Below are positions 31,917-40,596 of a stretch of DNA of 64,000 bases, piece by piece. Both the position numbers and the translations under genes were made by a program. The first letter of the stretch is position 1. Every line of letters begins with the position of its first letter. Source of the DNA: Aquimarina sp040786285. Lineage in GTDB: Bacteria > Bacteroidota > Bacteroidia > Flavobacteriales > Flavobacteriaceae. Under the pieces are notes generated by a model. That model was given only the letters and a program-made list of their open reading frames with translations. It was not told where the DNA came from and did not search any database. The DNA lies in assembly GCF_040786285.1 (NCBI RefSeq), contig NZ_JBFMKQ010000005.1:124001-188000 (forward strand), read 5' to 3'.

Positions 31917-33995
31917 TTACTCTTTTACAAGATTTATCTCTACACGTCTGTTTTGTGCTCTTCCTGCTCTGGTTTTGTTCGTTGCAATTGGTCTATCTTC
32001 ACCGTATCCGATAGCAGACAACCTAAATTGATCAATTCCATTTTCAGATAAGTAATTCTTTACGGCATTAGCTCTCGAGTCTGATAGCCTTTGATTGAGT
32101 TTTGCACTACCCGCACTATCCGTATGACCTTCTACAGTAAACTTGGCGGTTGGGTACTCATTAAGAATGCCAACGATATCTTTAAGAACCTGATTTGATT
32201 CTGCTTTTATCGAGGATTTCCCTGAATCGAATAAAATTGTCTTTGCATATTCATTCAAGGTTTTTTGCACTTCTTCGGTTACTTCGGGACAACCATTGTT
32301 AGCAACTGTTCCTGCAACATCTGGGCAATTGTCATCTTTATCTAAAACATCATCACCATCGGTATCAGGCCATGGACAACCTTGATTTCCTGAAGGACCT
32401 GCAACATCTGGACAATTATCATCTTTATCAAGTAATCCATCACCATCTGTATCTGGCCATGGACACCCGTTATTATCCACTTCTCCTGCTTCTTCAGGGC
32501 ATTTGTCGTCTTTATCAAGTACAGTATCACCATCTGTATCTGGCCATGGGCAACCATAATTTTCTTCTGGTCCAGCTTTTTCAGGGCATTCGTCTACTTT
32601 GTCTAATACACCATCACCGTCTTTATCTTTAGGACGAGATTGATATACTGGTACCTTAAGTCCTACGTATACATCAGCAGCCTTAGATTCATCACTAATT
32701 AGTAATGATACTATCGATCCCGAACCTACATAAAGAGGTCCTGCTCTAAGTCCTGCACCCCATTGAAAACCGCTATGCTGAACAAGGCTAAGAGGAGAAT
32801 AAAAACTAAACCATTTGCTTTCGAACCTTGGAGTCAAGGATACAACATTTGCAATTCTACTTCTATTTGCTTTCTTTTTTGAGGTAAGTGAAAAATCGGT
32901 ATTCAAGTTTACATAAAACTTCTGATTAATATTCCAATCTACATTGGCATGCAATGCTGTTGGTAATACAGCTTTTTCAGCTTCAACAAGAATTGGAGTG
33001 CCGTAAAATCTTTCTAATTCATCAATATCAATATCTTCAAAATCATCCTGCGTAAGTGTATTATTAAAATTATATCTTTCTTCTGTTCCATCATCGTAGG
33101 AGATAGAACCCAGATCGGTTAATGACAATCCAAATTTTAGTTTATACTTATTGATGTCTTTTGGTGTAAATGGGTTTCCTTTACTATCTGTAGACGTATA
33201 TTCTTTATAATCTCGTCTCCATTCGTATACAAAACCAAGATCAACACCAATACCAGAAGACCCACTCACAATTTCTACATCCTCTAAGTCTTCTTCGAGG
33301 TTTTCACTATATCCGTAGGCTGCTTCTCCCAGGGTGGTTACACTACCATTTCCTGCGGCAATTGCGTTTGCATCAAATGTAACTGCTAAACCGGTACCTC
33401 TGGCATAAGCAGTTCCTAGTCCTTGTAAATATTTTAGAGTTATACCTCCTTTTAAGAAATGCTCTTCTTTACTCATTAAAACTCTTGCATAAGAAACACC
33501 AACTTCTGCCCAAGCATTTGCACTACCATATAAATCGCCCTGATTTACAGCAAAGCTTATATCATCATCCAGGTCATCTATTAAGCTTTCTAAAGTTTCT
33601 CCATTTACTCCATTAACATTGTAGAAGGCCCTTGCTCTTGTATATACGGCAATTGAATTCTTTTCGTTAATATTAAACATAAATGCGGGTCCTAACACAT
33701 CTACATTTCCAATTAAATTATTTTGATCTTTTGGAAATCTTTTAGCCTCGTCTTCAAACTCAAAATCGTCATCAAGAAGGTCGCTAACGCTAACTCCAAA
33801 GTAATCGTTTCCTGCAAAAGCACTAACACCCACCAGATTGATATCTGTCTTGAATCGTGAATCTACAATATTAGCTGGATTACTAAGTACACCATGCACA
33901 CCACTATAGTTATCGGTGAGAAAGCCCATATAGGATTGAGCTTTAACAGAAACCATACTCATAAGTAGTATTCCTGAGAGGATAAGTTTTTTCAT
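31917..33995 (-). CDS. OmpA-family outer membrane protein with thrombospondin type-3 repeats
   Basis: 692 residues. Signal peptide MKKLILSGILLMSMVSVKAQ; a beta-rich domain to about 440, probably a barrel or the DUF5723 type (YMGFLTDNYSGVHGVLSNPANIVDSR up to residue 20 of it); four calcium-binding TSP3 repeats (DTDGDGLLDKDDNCPD type, about 455-565); and a peptidoglycan-binding OmpA domain (TVEGHTDSAGS, QNRRVEINL). It anchors the outer membrane to peptidoglycan. The four TSP3 units also give a visible DNA direct repeat at about 32300-32630. Confidence 0.93.
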   Translation of the reverse strand: MKKLILSGILLMSMVSVKAQSYMGFLTDNYSGVHGVLSNPANIVDSRFKTDINLVGVSAFAGNDYFGVSVSDLLDDDFEFEDEAKRFPKDQNNLIGNVDVLGPAFMFNINEKNSIAVYTRARAFYNVNGVNGETLESLIDDLDDDISFAVNQGDLYGSANAWAEVGVSYARVLMSKEEHFLKGGITLKYLQGLGTAYARGTGLAVTFDANAIAAGNGSVTTLGEAAYGYSENLEEDLEDVEIVSGSSGIGVDLGFVYEWRRDYKEYTSTDSKGNPFTPKDINKYKLKFGLSLTDLGSISYDDGTEERYNFNNTLTQDDFEDIDIDELERFYGTPILVEAEKAVLPTALHANVDWNINQKFYVNLNTDFSLTSKKKANRSRIANVVSLTPRFESKWFSFYSPLSLVQHSGFQWGAGLRAGPLYVGSGSIVSLLISDESKAADVYVGLKVPVYQSRPKDKDGDGVLDKVDECPEKAGPEENYGCPWPDTDGDTVLDKDDKCPEEAGEVDNNGCPWPDTDGDGLLDKDDNCPDVAGPSGNQGCPWPDTDGDDVLDKDDNCPDVAGTVANNGCPEVTEEVQKTLNEYAKTILFDSGKSSIKAESNQVLKDIVGILNEYPTAKFTVEGHTDSAGSAKLNQRLSDSRANAVKNYLSENGIDQFRLSAIGYGEDRPIATNKTRAGRAQNRRVEINLVKE

Positions 33996-34026
33996 TTTTT
34001 TAAATTTAGATTTGGTTTTAAGCGAG

Positions 34027-34034
34027 CAAATATA
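34027..34034 (-). promoter_or_regulatory. Promoter -7 box of the OmpA-family gene
   Basis: TATATTTG on the minus strand fits TAnnTTTG and lies 31 bases upstream of the start at 33995. No clear -33 box is seen. Confidence 0.5.
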
Positions 34035-34112
34035 TCTTAAATTTTTAACATTTATGCATGTTTGTCACGCTGATAGGGGATTTACAGTGTTTTATGTGGT
34101 ATATACATAAAC

Positions 34113-34144
34113 AAAAAAAGGGTTGCCCATAAGGCAACCCTTTT
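34113..34144 (-). terminator. Bidirectional terminator-type hairpin after the OmpA/MotB-like lipoprotein gene
   Basis: gggttgcc (34120-34127) pairs with ggcaaccc (34133-34140), with A-run and T-run flanks on both sides. It lies 18 bases from the stop at 34163. Confidence 0.88.
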
Positions 34145-34162
34145 GTATTATTTTAACGGAGT

Positions 34163-35029
34163 TTAGTTTCCTCCCTGAGAAGCTTTTTTCATACCGTCTT
34201 CAATCATATTGTAAAACTGGTCAAGTTTTGGCAATACTACAATTCTTGTACGTCTGTTCTTTGCTTTATTTGCAGAAGAAGTGTTATCAGCAACAGGTAC
34301 ATAGTGACTTCTACCAGCAGCAGTCATACGTTTTGGATCTACTTTAAAATCATTTTGTAATACTCTCACTACAGAAGTAGCACGTTTTACACTTAGATCC
34401 CAGTTGTCTAGTAATACTTTGTTCTTGATGGGTACATTATCTGTATGGCCCTCTACCAAAAATTCGATGTCTGGCTTATCATTAACTACTTTTGCAACTT
34501 TACCTAACACCTCACGTGCTCTGGCAGATACATTATAACTTCCACTTTTGAAAAGAAGTTTATCTGAAATCGATACATAAACTACACCTTTTTCTACATT
34601 AATCTCGATATCCTCATCAGCAAGATTTCCTAAAGCTCCTTTTAAGCTGGTTACAAGTGCTAAGGTTACAGAATCCTTTTTGGTAAGAGCATCACGCATT
34701 GTTTTTATCTGCATGTCTTTTTCCTTGATGCTTTCTAGAGATTTTTCAAGGTTTTCTGCCTCTTTGGTAGAAAGAGTAGCTAAATTACCTACATTATTTA
34801 ATAATGCAGAATTTTGATTTTTAAGGTTCGATACTTGATCTTGAAGAACTTTTAGTTGCGATGTCGAACTCGCTTTTTCTTCTAAACAACTATTTAATTT
34901 TACAGATGCCGTATTGAGTAGGTCTTCAGTTTCTTTGTGTTTGGCTTCTAGTTCGGAAAACTTCTTTTGCGAAACACAAGAAGATAATAATACCGCCATA
35001 GAGGCTCCAATAATCATTACTTTTTTCAT
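34163..35029 (-). CDS. OmpA/MotB-domain lipoprotein with coiled coil
   Basis: Start at ATG 35029 (MKKVMIIGASMAVLLSSCVSQ) gives a lipoprotein signal with Cys18; the frame opens 17 codons earlier. A long coiled coil (about 25-125: KFSELEAKHKETEDLLNTAS and onward) is followed by an OmpA domain with FLVEGHTDNVPI and KAKNRRTRIVV. It probably sits in the outer membrane and contacts peptidoglycan. It is transcribed toward the other OmpA gene but separated by its own terminator. Confidence 0.92.
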   Translation of the reverse strand: MKKVMIIGASMAVLLSSCVSQKKFSELEAKHKETEDLLNTASVKLNSCLEEKASSTSQLKVLQDQVSNLKNQNSALLNNVGNLATLSTKEAENLEKSLESIKEKDMQIKTMRDALTKKDSVTLALVTSLKGALGNLADEDIEINVEKGVVYVSISDKLLFKSGSYNVSARAREVLGKVAKVVNDKPDIEFLVEGHTDNVPIKNKVLLDNWDLSVKRATSVVRVLQNDFKVDPKRMTAAGRSHYVPVADNTSSANKAKNRRTRIVVLPKLDQFYNMIEDGMKKASQGGN

Positions 35030-35114
35030 CAGGAAATTTGTTTTAAGTCTTATTCTGGTTATATAACTCAAAATTATCAAAAATGTGATGTAATACTAAC
35101 CCATTAACAATAAT

Positions 35115-36122
35115 TTAATTTATACGCCCTTTTAATTTGTTGAAATGTTTACGTTTTAAAATAAAATACTGCCATACAACGGAAAAAAACGAATAATATT
35201 TCCCCGTCTTTGAAAGTTTTTTACGTTTTTTTAAAAAAACATTCAAATTGCGATAGAAGCTAAGGTGAGCTTTGATAATGGATAGGAAATGAGAAAATCT
35301 TCCTTCCAGCAAAAACTTTAGACCAGCTAACCCGTCTAGGATCATTCTTATCAATAGTACAAGCCATACATTGCGCCCCGGAACATTTTTTATTAAAAGA
35401 TAGAGGTTGTTCCTAAAATTGAGATACGTTTTTTTAGGATTCATGGTGTCTAAGGTTGCCCCTCCTAAATGATATACTGTAGATGATCCATTATACATTA
35501 TGATATATCCATGATCTTGAAGACGCCAGCAAAGATCAATTTCTTCCTGATGAGCGAAAAAATCTTCATCTAGTTTTCCAACTTCTTCGAAAACAGATTT
35601 TCTTATGAATAAACAAGCTCCGCTTGCCCAAAATATTGCAGTTGTATCATCATACTGACCATGGTCTTGTTCTATGGTGTCAAAAATTCTACCTCTACAG
35701 TAGGGGTATCCTAATTGATCAATATAACCACCTGCAGCTCCTGCATATTCAAAATGGGATTTCTTTTTATAATCTAAAATTTTAGGCTGGATTGCAGCTA
35801 TAGTATCAGACGATTCAAAGGTCTTTAGAATTGGAGTTAGCCAATTTTTGGTCACCTCTATATCACTATTAAGTAAACAATATATATCGGCTTCAATCTT
35901 GGCTAAAGCATCATTATACCCCTTTGCATAGCCTCCATTAACTGTATTTTGAATAATCTTTATTTCAGGAAAAGCTGCTTTTACATAGGGTACAGAATCA
36001 TCGGTAGACGCATTATCTGCAATATAAATAGTGGCTTCCTTAGAGTGTTTTACAACCGATGGTAAAAATTGCTCTAACAACGACCTACCGTTCCAATTTA
36101 ATATGACTACTGCGATATTCAC
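35115..36122 (-). CDS. Family 2 glycosyltransferase
   Basis: GTG at 36122 gives MNIAVVILNWNGRSLLEQFL, the normal start of this group. Nucleotide-sugar fold motifs: YIADNASTDDSV, YAKGYNDALAKIEADIYCLLNSDIE (DXD-like NSD), FWASGACLFIRK and the HQEEIDLCWRL motif. The C-terminal 90 residues hold a hydrophobic stretch (NVWLVLLIRMILDGLAGL) that may touch the membrane. It is rhamnosyltransferase-like, probably acting in surface polysaccharide synthesis. No other glycan genes are adjacent. Confidence 0.93.
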   Translation of the reverse strand: MNIAVVILNWNGRSLLEQFLPSVVKHSKEATIYIADNASTDDSVPYVKAAFPEIKIIQNTVNGGYAKGYNDALAKIEADIYCLLNSDIEVTKNWLTPILKTFESSDTIAAIQPKILDYKKKSHFEYAGAAGGYIDQLGYPYCRGRIFDTIEQDHGQYDDTTAIFWASGACLFIRKSVFEEVGKLDEDFFAHQEEIDLCWRLQDHGYIIMYNGSSTVYHLGGATLDTMNPKKTYLNFRNNLYLLIKNVPGRNVWLVLLIRMILDGLAGLKFLLEGRFSHFLSIIKAHLSFYRNLNVFLKKRKKLSKTGKYYSFFSVVWQYFILKRKHFNKLKGRIN

Positions 36123-36221
36123 AGGTACAAATAAAGAGATTAATAAGAAGCAAAACAATATAAGTTATAAAAGTGTATCGTTTTGGATCCATAATTTATC
36201 AACTATCAACTATAGACCATT

Positions 36222-36298
36222 GACTATTGACTATCGACTATCGACTATCGACTATCGACTATCGACTATCGACTATCGACTATCGACTATCGACCATA
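36222..36298. repeat. 7-bp tandem repeat (GACTATC), about 11 copies
   Basis: Perfect core units flanked by degenerate ones (atcaact, gaccata) from about 36198. It lies 10 bases beyond the stop of the HSDR-like gene (36308) and upstream of the glycosyltransferase start. On the gene strand the unit is GATAGTC, with TAG in every unit and so in all three frames. Confidence 0.95.
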
Positions 36299-36307
36299 GA
36301 CTGAATA

Positions 36308-36751
36308 CTATGTATACTTGGGAATATCTTTTAGAAAAGTGTATTCTTTTTGGGTATAGTTCATCTGGCAATAGTAATGCTCTATACCATTGGTGATCAT
36401 TAAGTATTCTGCATCTAAAGCAAGATTATACCTGGCAATTTGATCAAAAACATCTTGTGTGACCTTTACTGTATTAGATTTGCACTCTACGATAAGAAAA
36501 ATACTACCATCGGGATTAAATATGATGATGTCATAACGTTTGTTTAGATCGTTAAGTTTTATAAGCTTTTCAACATTAATAAGGCTTTCTGGATATTTTT
36601 TTTCTTCAATGAGATAGTGTACCGTATGTTGACGAACCCATTCTTCTGGGGTGAGAATGATAAATTTTTTGCGGATTCGGTCAAAAATAGAAACTTTATT
36701 TTCGCTACTTTTGAACCTGAATTGATATGCCGGAAAGTTTAACTTTTTCAT
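36308..36751 (-). CDS. Orphan type I restriction R N-terminal (HSDR_N_2) domain protein
   Basis: 147 residues from ATG 36751 (MKKLNFPAYQFRF); ATG 36757 is equally possible. PD-(D/E)XK-type fold: YDIIIFNPDGSIFLIVECKSN contains the D...E-x-K catalytic pattern. It is common in Bacteroidota next to holA and without modification or specificity genes, so it is unlikely to be a restriction enzyme; a repair nuclease role is possible. Only 33 bases separate its start from the divergent holA start. Confidence 0.88.
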   Translation of the reverse strand: MKKLNFPAYQFRFKSSENKVSIFDRIRKKFIILTPEEWVRQHTVHYLIEEKKYPESLINVEKLIKLNDLNKRYDIIIFNPDGSIFLIVECKSNTVKVTQDVFDQIARYNLALDAEYLMITNGIEHYYCQMNYTQKEYTFLKDIPKYT

Positions 36752-36784
36752 TTGCATAGCACAAATTTGATGATTTTTTTCTGA

Positions 36785-37789
36785 ATGGATGAAGTAAAAC
36801 AAATTGTAACCGATATAAAGAGTGGAAATATAAAGCCAATTTATTTCTTGATGGGTGAAGAACCCTATTATATTGATAGGATTTCTGAATTTATTGATAA
36901 AAATATTCTTGCCGAAGAGGAGAAGGGATTTAATCAAATGGTATTGTACGGAAGAGATGTAGCAATAGACGATATCGTAGCTAATGCAAAACGTTTTCCT
37001 ATGATGGCCGAGCGACAAGTTGTTATAGTTAAAGAGGCACAAGATTTATCAAGGACTATAGAAAAACTAGCTGATTATGCCGAAAACCCACAACCATCTA
37101 CGGTATTGGTAATGTGCTATAAGTATAAAAAAATAGATAAGCGAAAAAAACTCTACAAGACTGTAGCCAAGAATGGGGTTATTTTTGAAAGTAAAAAATT
37201 ATATGAAAACCAGGTTGCCGATTGGATAAGAAGAGTTTTAACCGGAGCTAAATATGGTATAGAACCCAAAGCCGCGCAAATGTTGGTCGAGTTTTTAGGT
37301 ACAGATCTTAGTAAAATCAATAATGAGTTAGAAAAATTAAAATTAATCATACCTTCTGGATCGCAAATCACAGCAGATCAAATTGAAGAAAACATAGGAA
37401 TTAGTAAAGAGTTTAATAATTTCGAACTTCGTAAAGCTATTGGTTCTAGAGATGTAATTAAAGCACATAGAATCATTAATTATTTTGCACAAAACCCTAA
37501 AGATAACCCCCTGGTGGTTACCATTTCTTTATTATATAGTTTTTTCTCTCAGGTTATGCAATACCATGGCTTGTCTGATAAATCGCAGCGTAATGTTGCC
37601 GGGGCTTTAAAAATTAACCCATACTTTGTAAAAGATTATACCGAAGCTGCGCATAACTATCCCATGAAAAAAGTAAGTCAGGTTATTGCATTGCTTAGGG
37701 ATGCAGATGTAAAAAGTAAAGGAGTGGGAGCAGCAAATCTTCCGCAAGGAGATATTCTTAAAGAACTTTTAGTAAAAATTATGGGATGA
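36785..37789 (+). CDS. holA: DNA polymerase III subunit delta
   Basis: Clamp-loader subunit that opens the beta clamp. 334 residues. N-terminal IYFLMGEEPYYIDRISEFID, then RQVVIVKEAQDL, the central helical region with KINNELEKLKL and the C-terminal collar domain with LLVKIMG. Family length and order are normal. The divergent promoter region is only 33 bases, so its control elements must overlap the start of the neighbouring gene. Confidence 0.95.
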   Translation: MDEVKQIVTDIKSGNIKPIYFLMGEEPYYIDRISEFIDKNILAEEEKGFNQMVLYGRDVAIDDIVANAKRFPMMAERQVVIVKEAQDLSRTIEKLADYAENPQPSTVLVMCYKYKKIDKRKKLYKTVAKNGVIFESKKLYENQVADWIRRVLTGAKYGIEPKAAQMLVEFLGTDLSKINNELEKLKLIIPSGSQITADQIEENIGISKEFNNFELRKAIGSRDVIKAHRIINYFAQNPKDNPLVVTISLLYSFFSQVMQYHGLSDKSQRNVAGALKINPYFVKDYTEAAHNYPMKKVSQVIALLRDADVKSKGVGAANLPQGDILKELLVKIMG

Positions 37790-37853
37790 TGTAGTTGCAT
37801 TTTATTAGCAATTGTTTAACAAGCTTTTAGAATGAACAATCTTATTTTAGAGC

Positions 37854-39200
37854 ATGCAAATTTTTACTTTTTTTACTAAAAAGATCTTTCCCATTTTATT
37901 AGTGAATTTTATCGGTATACTAGGGTATAGTATTGTTATCCCTATTCTTATTTTTATTGTAATCGATTTAGGCGGAAATGGATTTATTTATGGGATATTA
38001 GGGGCCATGTATCCTTTCTTTCAATTAATAGGGGCGCCAATTCTGGGTAAATTATCTGATAAAATTGGAAGGAAAAAAGTACTTATTGTTAGTCAGGCCG
38101 GTACATTTATCGCCTGGGTGTTGTTTTTATTGGCTTTTATACTTCCTAAAACCGGATTGTGGTCATCAGATTCAGAATTTACTGGTAGTTATATAATGAC
38201 GTTGCCATTACTATTACTTTTTGTAGCACGAATTTTTGATGGATTTACTGGGGGGAATGTTTCGGTAGCCAATGCTTATTTGTCAGATGTATCGACAGAT
38301 GATGACCGAGATAAGAATTTCGGAATGATGGGGGCATCTACCAGCCTTGGATTTGTTCTGGGTCCTGCAGTTGCAGGAATCCTAGCGTCTACTTTCTTAG
38401 GAGAAGCATTGCCCATCATATTGGCCGCCATGATATCTTTGATTGCTATTTTCGTGATTACTTTAAAGCTACCAGAAAGTAACCCTTGCGTTGTAGATAC
38501 TGGTAACCTTGGATTTAAATCTTTTAGAAGATTTTTTCAGGTAGAGCATAAAGAATGTTATACAGATGATAGTATCGATAGTAATGAAGCTAATTCTTTC
38601 TGGAAAATCTTGAAACTAGATAATATCCCGTTACTTTATGCCGTGTATTTTCTTACATTTTTGGCATTTAGTCTTTTTTATGCAGGCCTACCTATTTATG
38701 CTTCTACAATTTTAGAATGGTCTGCCACTGAGCTGGGTGTGTTTTTAGCGTATTCTAGTGTTATTATGATCTTAGTGCAAGGACCATTGTTATCTTACCT
38801 CTCAGGAAAGGTATCCAATATATTTTGCATAGCATTGGGTTCTGCATTATTGGCGCTAAGCTTTTATTTTCTGTCTATCTCAGATTTGTTTATTCTTTAT
38901 TTTGCTAATACACTGTTATCATTAGGTAATGGTTTAATGTGGCCTAGTTTTTTATCACTATTATCCAGAACAGGAAACCCCCAAATGCAAGGTGCTATCC
39001 AGGGATATGGCAATAGTATGGGTAGTTTTGCCAGTATTTTTGGATTAATTTTAGGAGGTATTCTTTTCGAAAGCATACAAATGACCATTTTTACGATAGG
39101 GTCAGGAATATTTCTTCTTATTTTCTTTCTAGTAATTATAAATCACTTCAAAACTAAGAAAGCAACTTTGCAACAAGAGCCTACAATTAAAACCGTATAA
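37854..39200 (+). CDS. Major facilitator superfamily transporter (DHA1/TetA-like)
   Basis: 448 residues with about 12 membrane helices. The MFS motif A lies between helices 2 and 3 (GKLSDKIGRKKVLI). A cytoplasmic loop of about 50 residues between helices 6 and 7 (SFRRFFQVEHKECYTDD) is longer than usual. It is probably a proton-driven drug or metabolite efflux pump. Its stop abuts the stop of the convergent SDR gene (39200/39201). Confidence 0.9.
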   Translation: MQIFTFFTKKIFPILLVNFIGILGYSIVIPILIFIVIDLGGNGFIYGILGAMYPFFQLIGAPILGKLSDKIGRKKVLIVSQAGTFIAWVLFLLAFILPKTGLWSSDSEFTGSYIMTLPLLLLFVARIFDGFTGGNVSVANAYLSDVSTDDDRDKNFGMMGASTSLGFVLGPAVAGILASTFLGEALPIILAAMISLIAIFVITLKLPESNPCVVDTGNLGFKSFRRFFQVEHKECYTDDSIDSNEANSFWKILKLDNIPLLYAVYFLTFLAFSLFYAGLPIYASTILEWSATELGVFLAYSSVIMILVQGPLLSYLSGKVSNIFCIALGSALLALSFYFLSISDLFILYFANTLLSLGNGLMWPSFLSLLSRTGNPQMQGAIQGYGNSMGSFASIFGLILGGILFESIQMTIFTIGSGIFLLIFFLVIINHFKTKKATLQQEPTIKTV

Positions 39201-39929
39201 TTATACCTTAGGGTTTGTTGCAAAAACAGTAGCTTCTGTTATAAAACCTCGATCATCCATTTCTAAAAGACTACTTATTGTGTGCGCAATTTCTTCACCT
39301 CTAAGCTTGGTTTGTTGCTCTGCTTGTGTATAGTGCTTCTCATTAAAATTACTATCCACACGATTATCAGAGAAGTTGGTCATCACCTCGCTGGGGTTAA
39401 CTTGCATTACTCGTATATTATGCGGACGCAATTCATTTCTCCAACTTTCTGTCATTCCACGAAGTGCAAATTTTGTGGCTACATAGGGCGAAGCTGTAGG
39501 AGAGCCTTTTAACGAAGATGTAGAGCCAATATTAATAATGTTTCCGTATTCTTGAGCAATAAAATGTTTTGCAGATTCTTTTGCGCACAACGTTGCTCCT
39601 AAAATGTTCGTTTTAAACTGATCAGTGAATTTATCGGCTTCAATATCAATAAGTTTTGAAATATATCCATAACCAGCATTATTGACCAATACGTTAAGGC
39701 CATTCATTTTATCTTTAGCTACTTGTACCATATCTGTAACTTGGTTTTCTTCGGTTACATCTGCTTTAACGTAATCAACCCCCAACTCATTGGCAGTAGC
39801 TTTAAGGGTGGTTTCATTTCTCCCAGAGATCATTACTTGCGCCCCTTTTTCTTTTAAAAGTTTTGCTGTCGCTTTTCCGATTCCAGAATTACCACCAGTA
39901 ATTAGCACTTTTGCATCTTTAATATCCAT
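39201..39929 (-). CDS. Short-chain dehydrogenase/reductase
   Basis: 242 residues, classical SDR. Cofactor loop TGGNSGIG at 11-18 with SGRNE after strand 2 (NADP-type), NNAG at 83-86, and the catalytic set Ser about 136, Tyr149 and Lys153 (SPYVATK). Substrate unknown; 3-oxoacyl reductase-like. Transcribed convergently to the transporter gene. Confidence 0.92.
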   Translation of the reverse strand: MDIKDAKVLITGGNSGIGKATAKLLKEKGAQVMISGRNETTLKATANELGVDYVKADVTEENQVTDMVQVAKDKMNGLNVLVNNAGYGYISKLIDIEADKFTDQFKTNILGATLCAKESAKHFIAQEYGNIINIGSTSSLKGSPTASPYVATKFALRGMTESWRNELRPHNIRVMQVNPSEVMTNFSDNRVDSNFNEKHYTQAEQQTKLRGEEIAHTISSLLEMDDRGFITEATVFATNPKV

Positions 39930-40007
39930 AATTGTGTGTAATTTTTTAAGCTGAATATCAAAAGTACTATTTGAATTCTAAATCTTTTGTTAAGCTGAAC
40001 TATTATT

Positions 40008-40463
40008 CTAAGGGATGGGTAAATAGGAAAAGTCTTTCACCTCTGTCATCACAAAAGAACTCTGTACCTTAGAAATATTTTCTAGTGAAGCTAGTTTGTT
40101 TGAAAGAAAATCCTGATAACGTTCCATATCTTCAGCATATATCTTAATTAAGTAATCGAACATTCCGGCTACATGATAACATTCTACCACTTCTGGAAAT
40201 TGCTGAATGTCTTTTTCGAATTTCTTTAAATAATCTGTTTGATGAAGATTCAAAGTAACATTGCAAAACACAACTAATTGCAATCCCACTTTTTTGCGAT
40301 CAAGAATTGCTTTGTATGATTTTATATATCCTTCACGCTCTAGTTTTTTGACACGTTCAAAAATAGGAGTCGTAGTCAGGTTCAATCGTTCTGCAATTTC
40401 TTTAATGGTGATTTTACCATCTTTTTGTAACAAAAGAAGTATTGATCGATCTATTTTGTCCAT
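40008..40463 (-). CDS. Lrp/AsnC-family transcriptional regulator
   Basis: 151 residues. N-terminal HTH (DRSILLLLQKDGKITIKEIA, LTTTPIFERVKKLEREGYIK) and the C-terminal RAM ligand domain (VVECYHVAGMFDYLIKIYAED). It is divergent from the gamma-synthase-family gene across 133 bases, which suggests that it controls that gene in response to an amino acid (inference). Confidence 0.94.
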   Translation of the reverse strand: MDKIDRSILLLLQKDGKITIKEIAERLNLTTTPIFERVKKLEREGYIKSYKAILDRKKVGLQLVVFCNVTLNLHQTDYLKKFEKDIQQFPEVVECYHVAGMFDYLIKIYAEDMERYQDFLSNKLASLENISKVQSSFVMTEVKDFSYLPIP

Positions 40464-40495
40464 ATTTTTTTTCTTTTTATTAACTGATTACAGAC

Positions 40496-40503
40496 CAAAT
40501 ATA
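40496..40503 (-). promoter_or_regulatory. Promoter -7 box of the Lrp-family gene
   Basis: TATATTTG on the minus strand, 32 bases upstream of the start at 40463, fits TAnnTTTG. The surrounding 133 bases are very AT-rich, as expected for Lrp binding. Confidence 0.5.
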
Positions 40504-40596
40504 GAATAAAATTCTTTTAATTGTGTATTTACAAATTTATATTCTTAAATTATTGTAATTCATAGTTTTTAATTCTTTTGGTTGTAATTTTATGAA

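Noticed and set aside
32342..32632. Separate repeat genes in the TSP3 region
   Set aside because: The open frames there are shifted readings of the four TSP3 repeats of the OmpA gene.
36031..36396. Plus-strand ORF covering the GACTATC repeat
   Set aside because: Its middle is the translated heptad repeat (a periodic Ser-Thr-Ile-Asp-Tyr peptide) and it overlaps two good genes.
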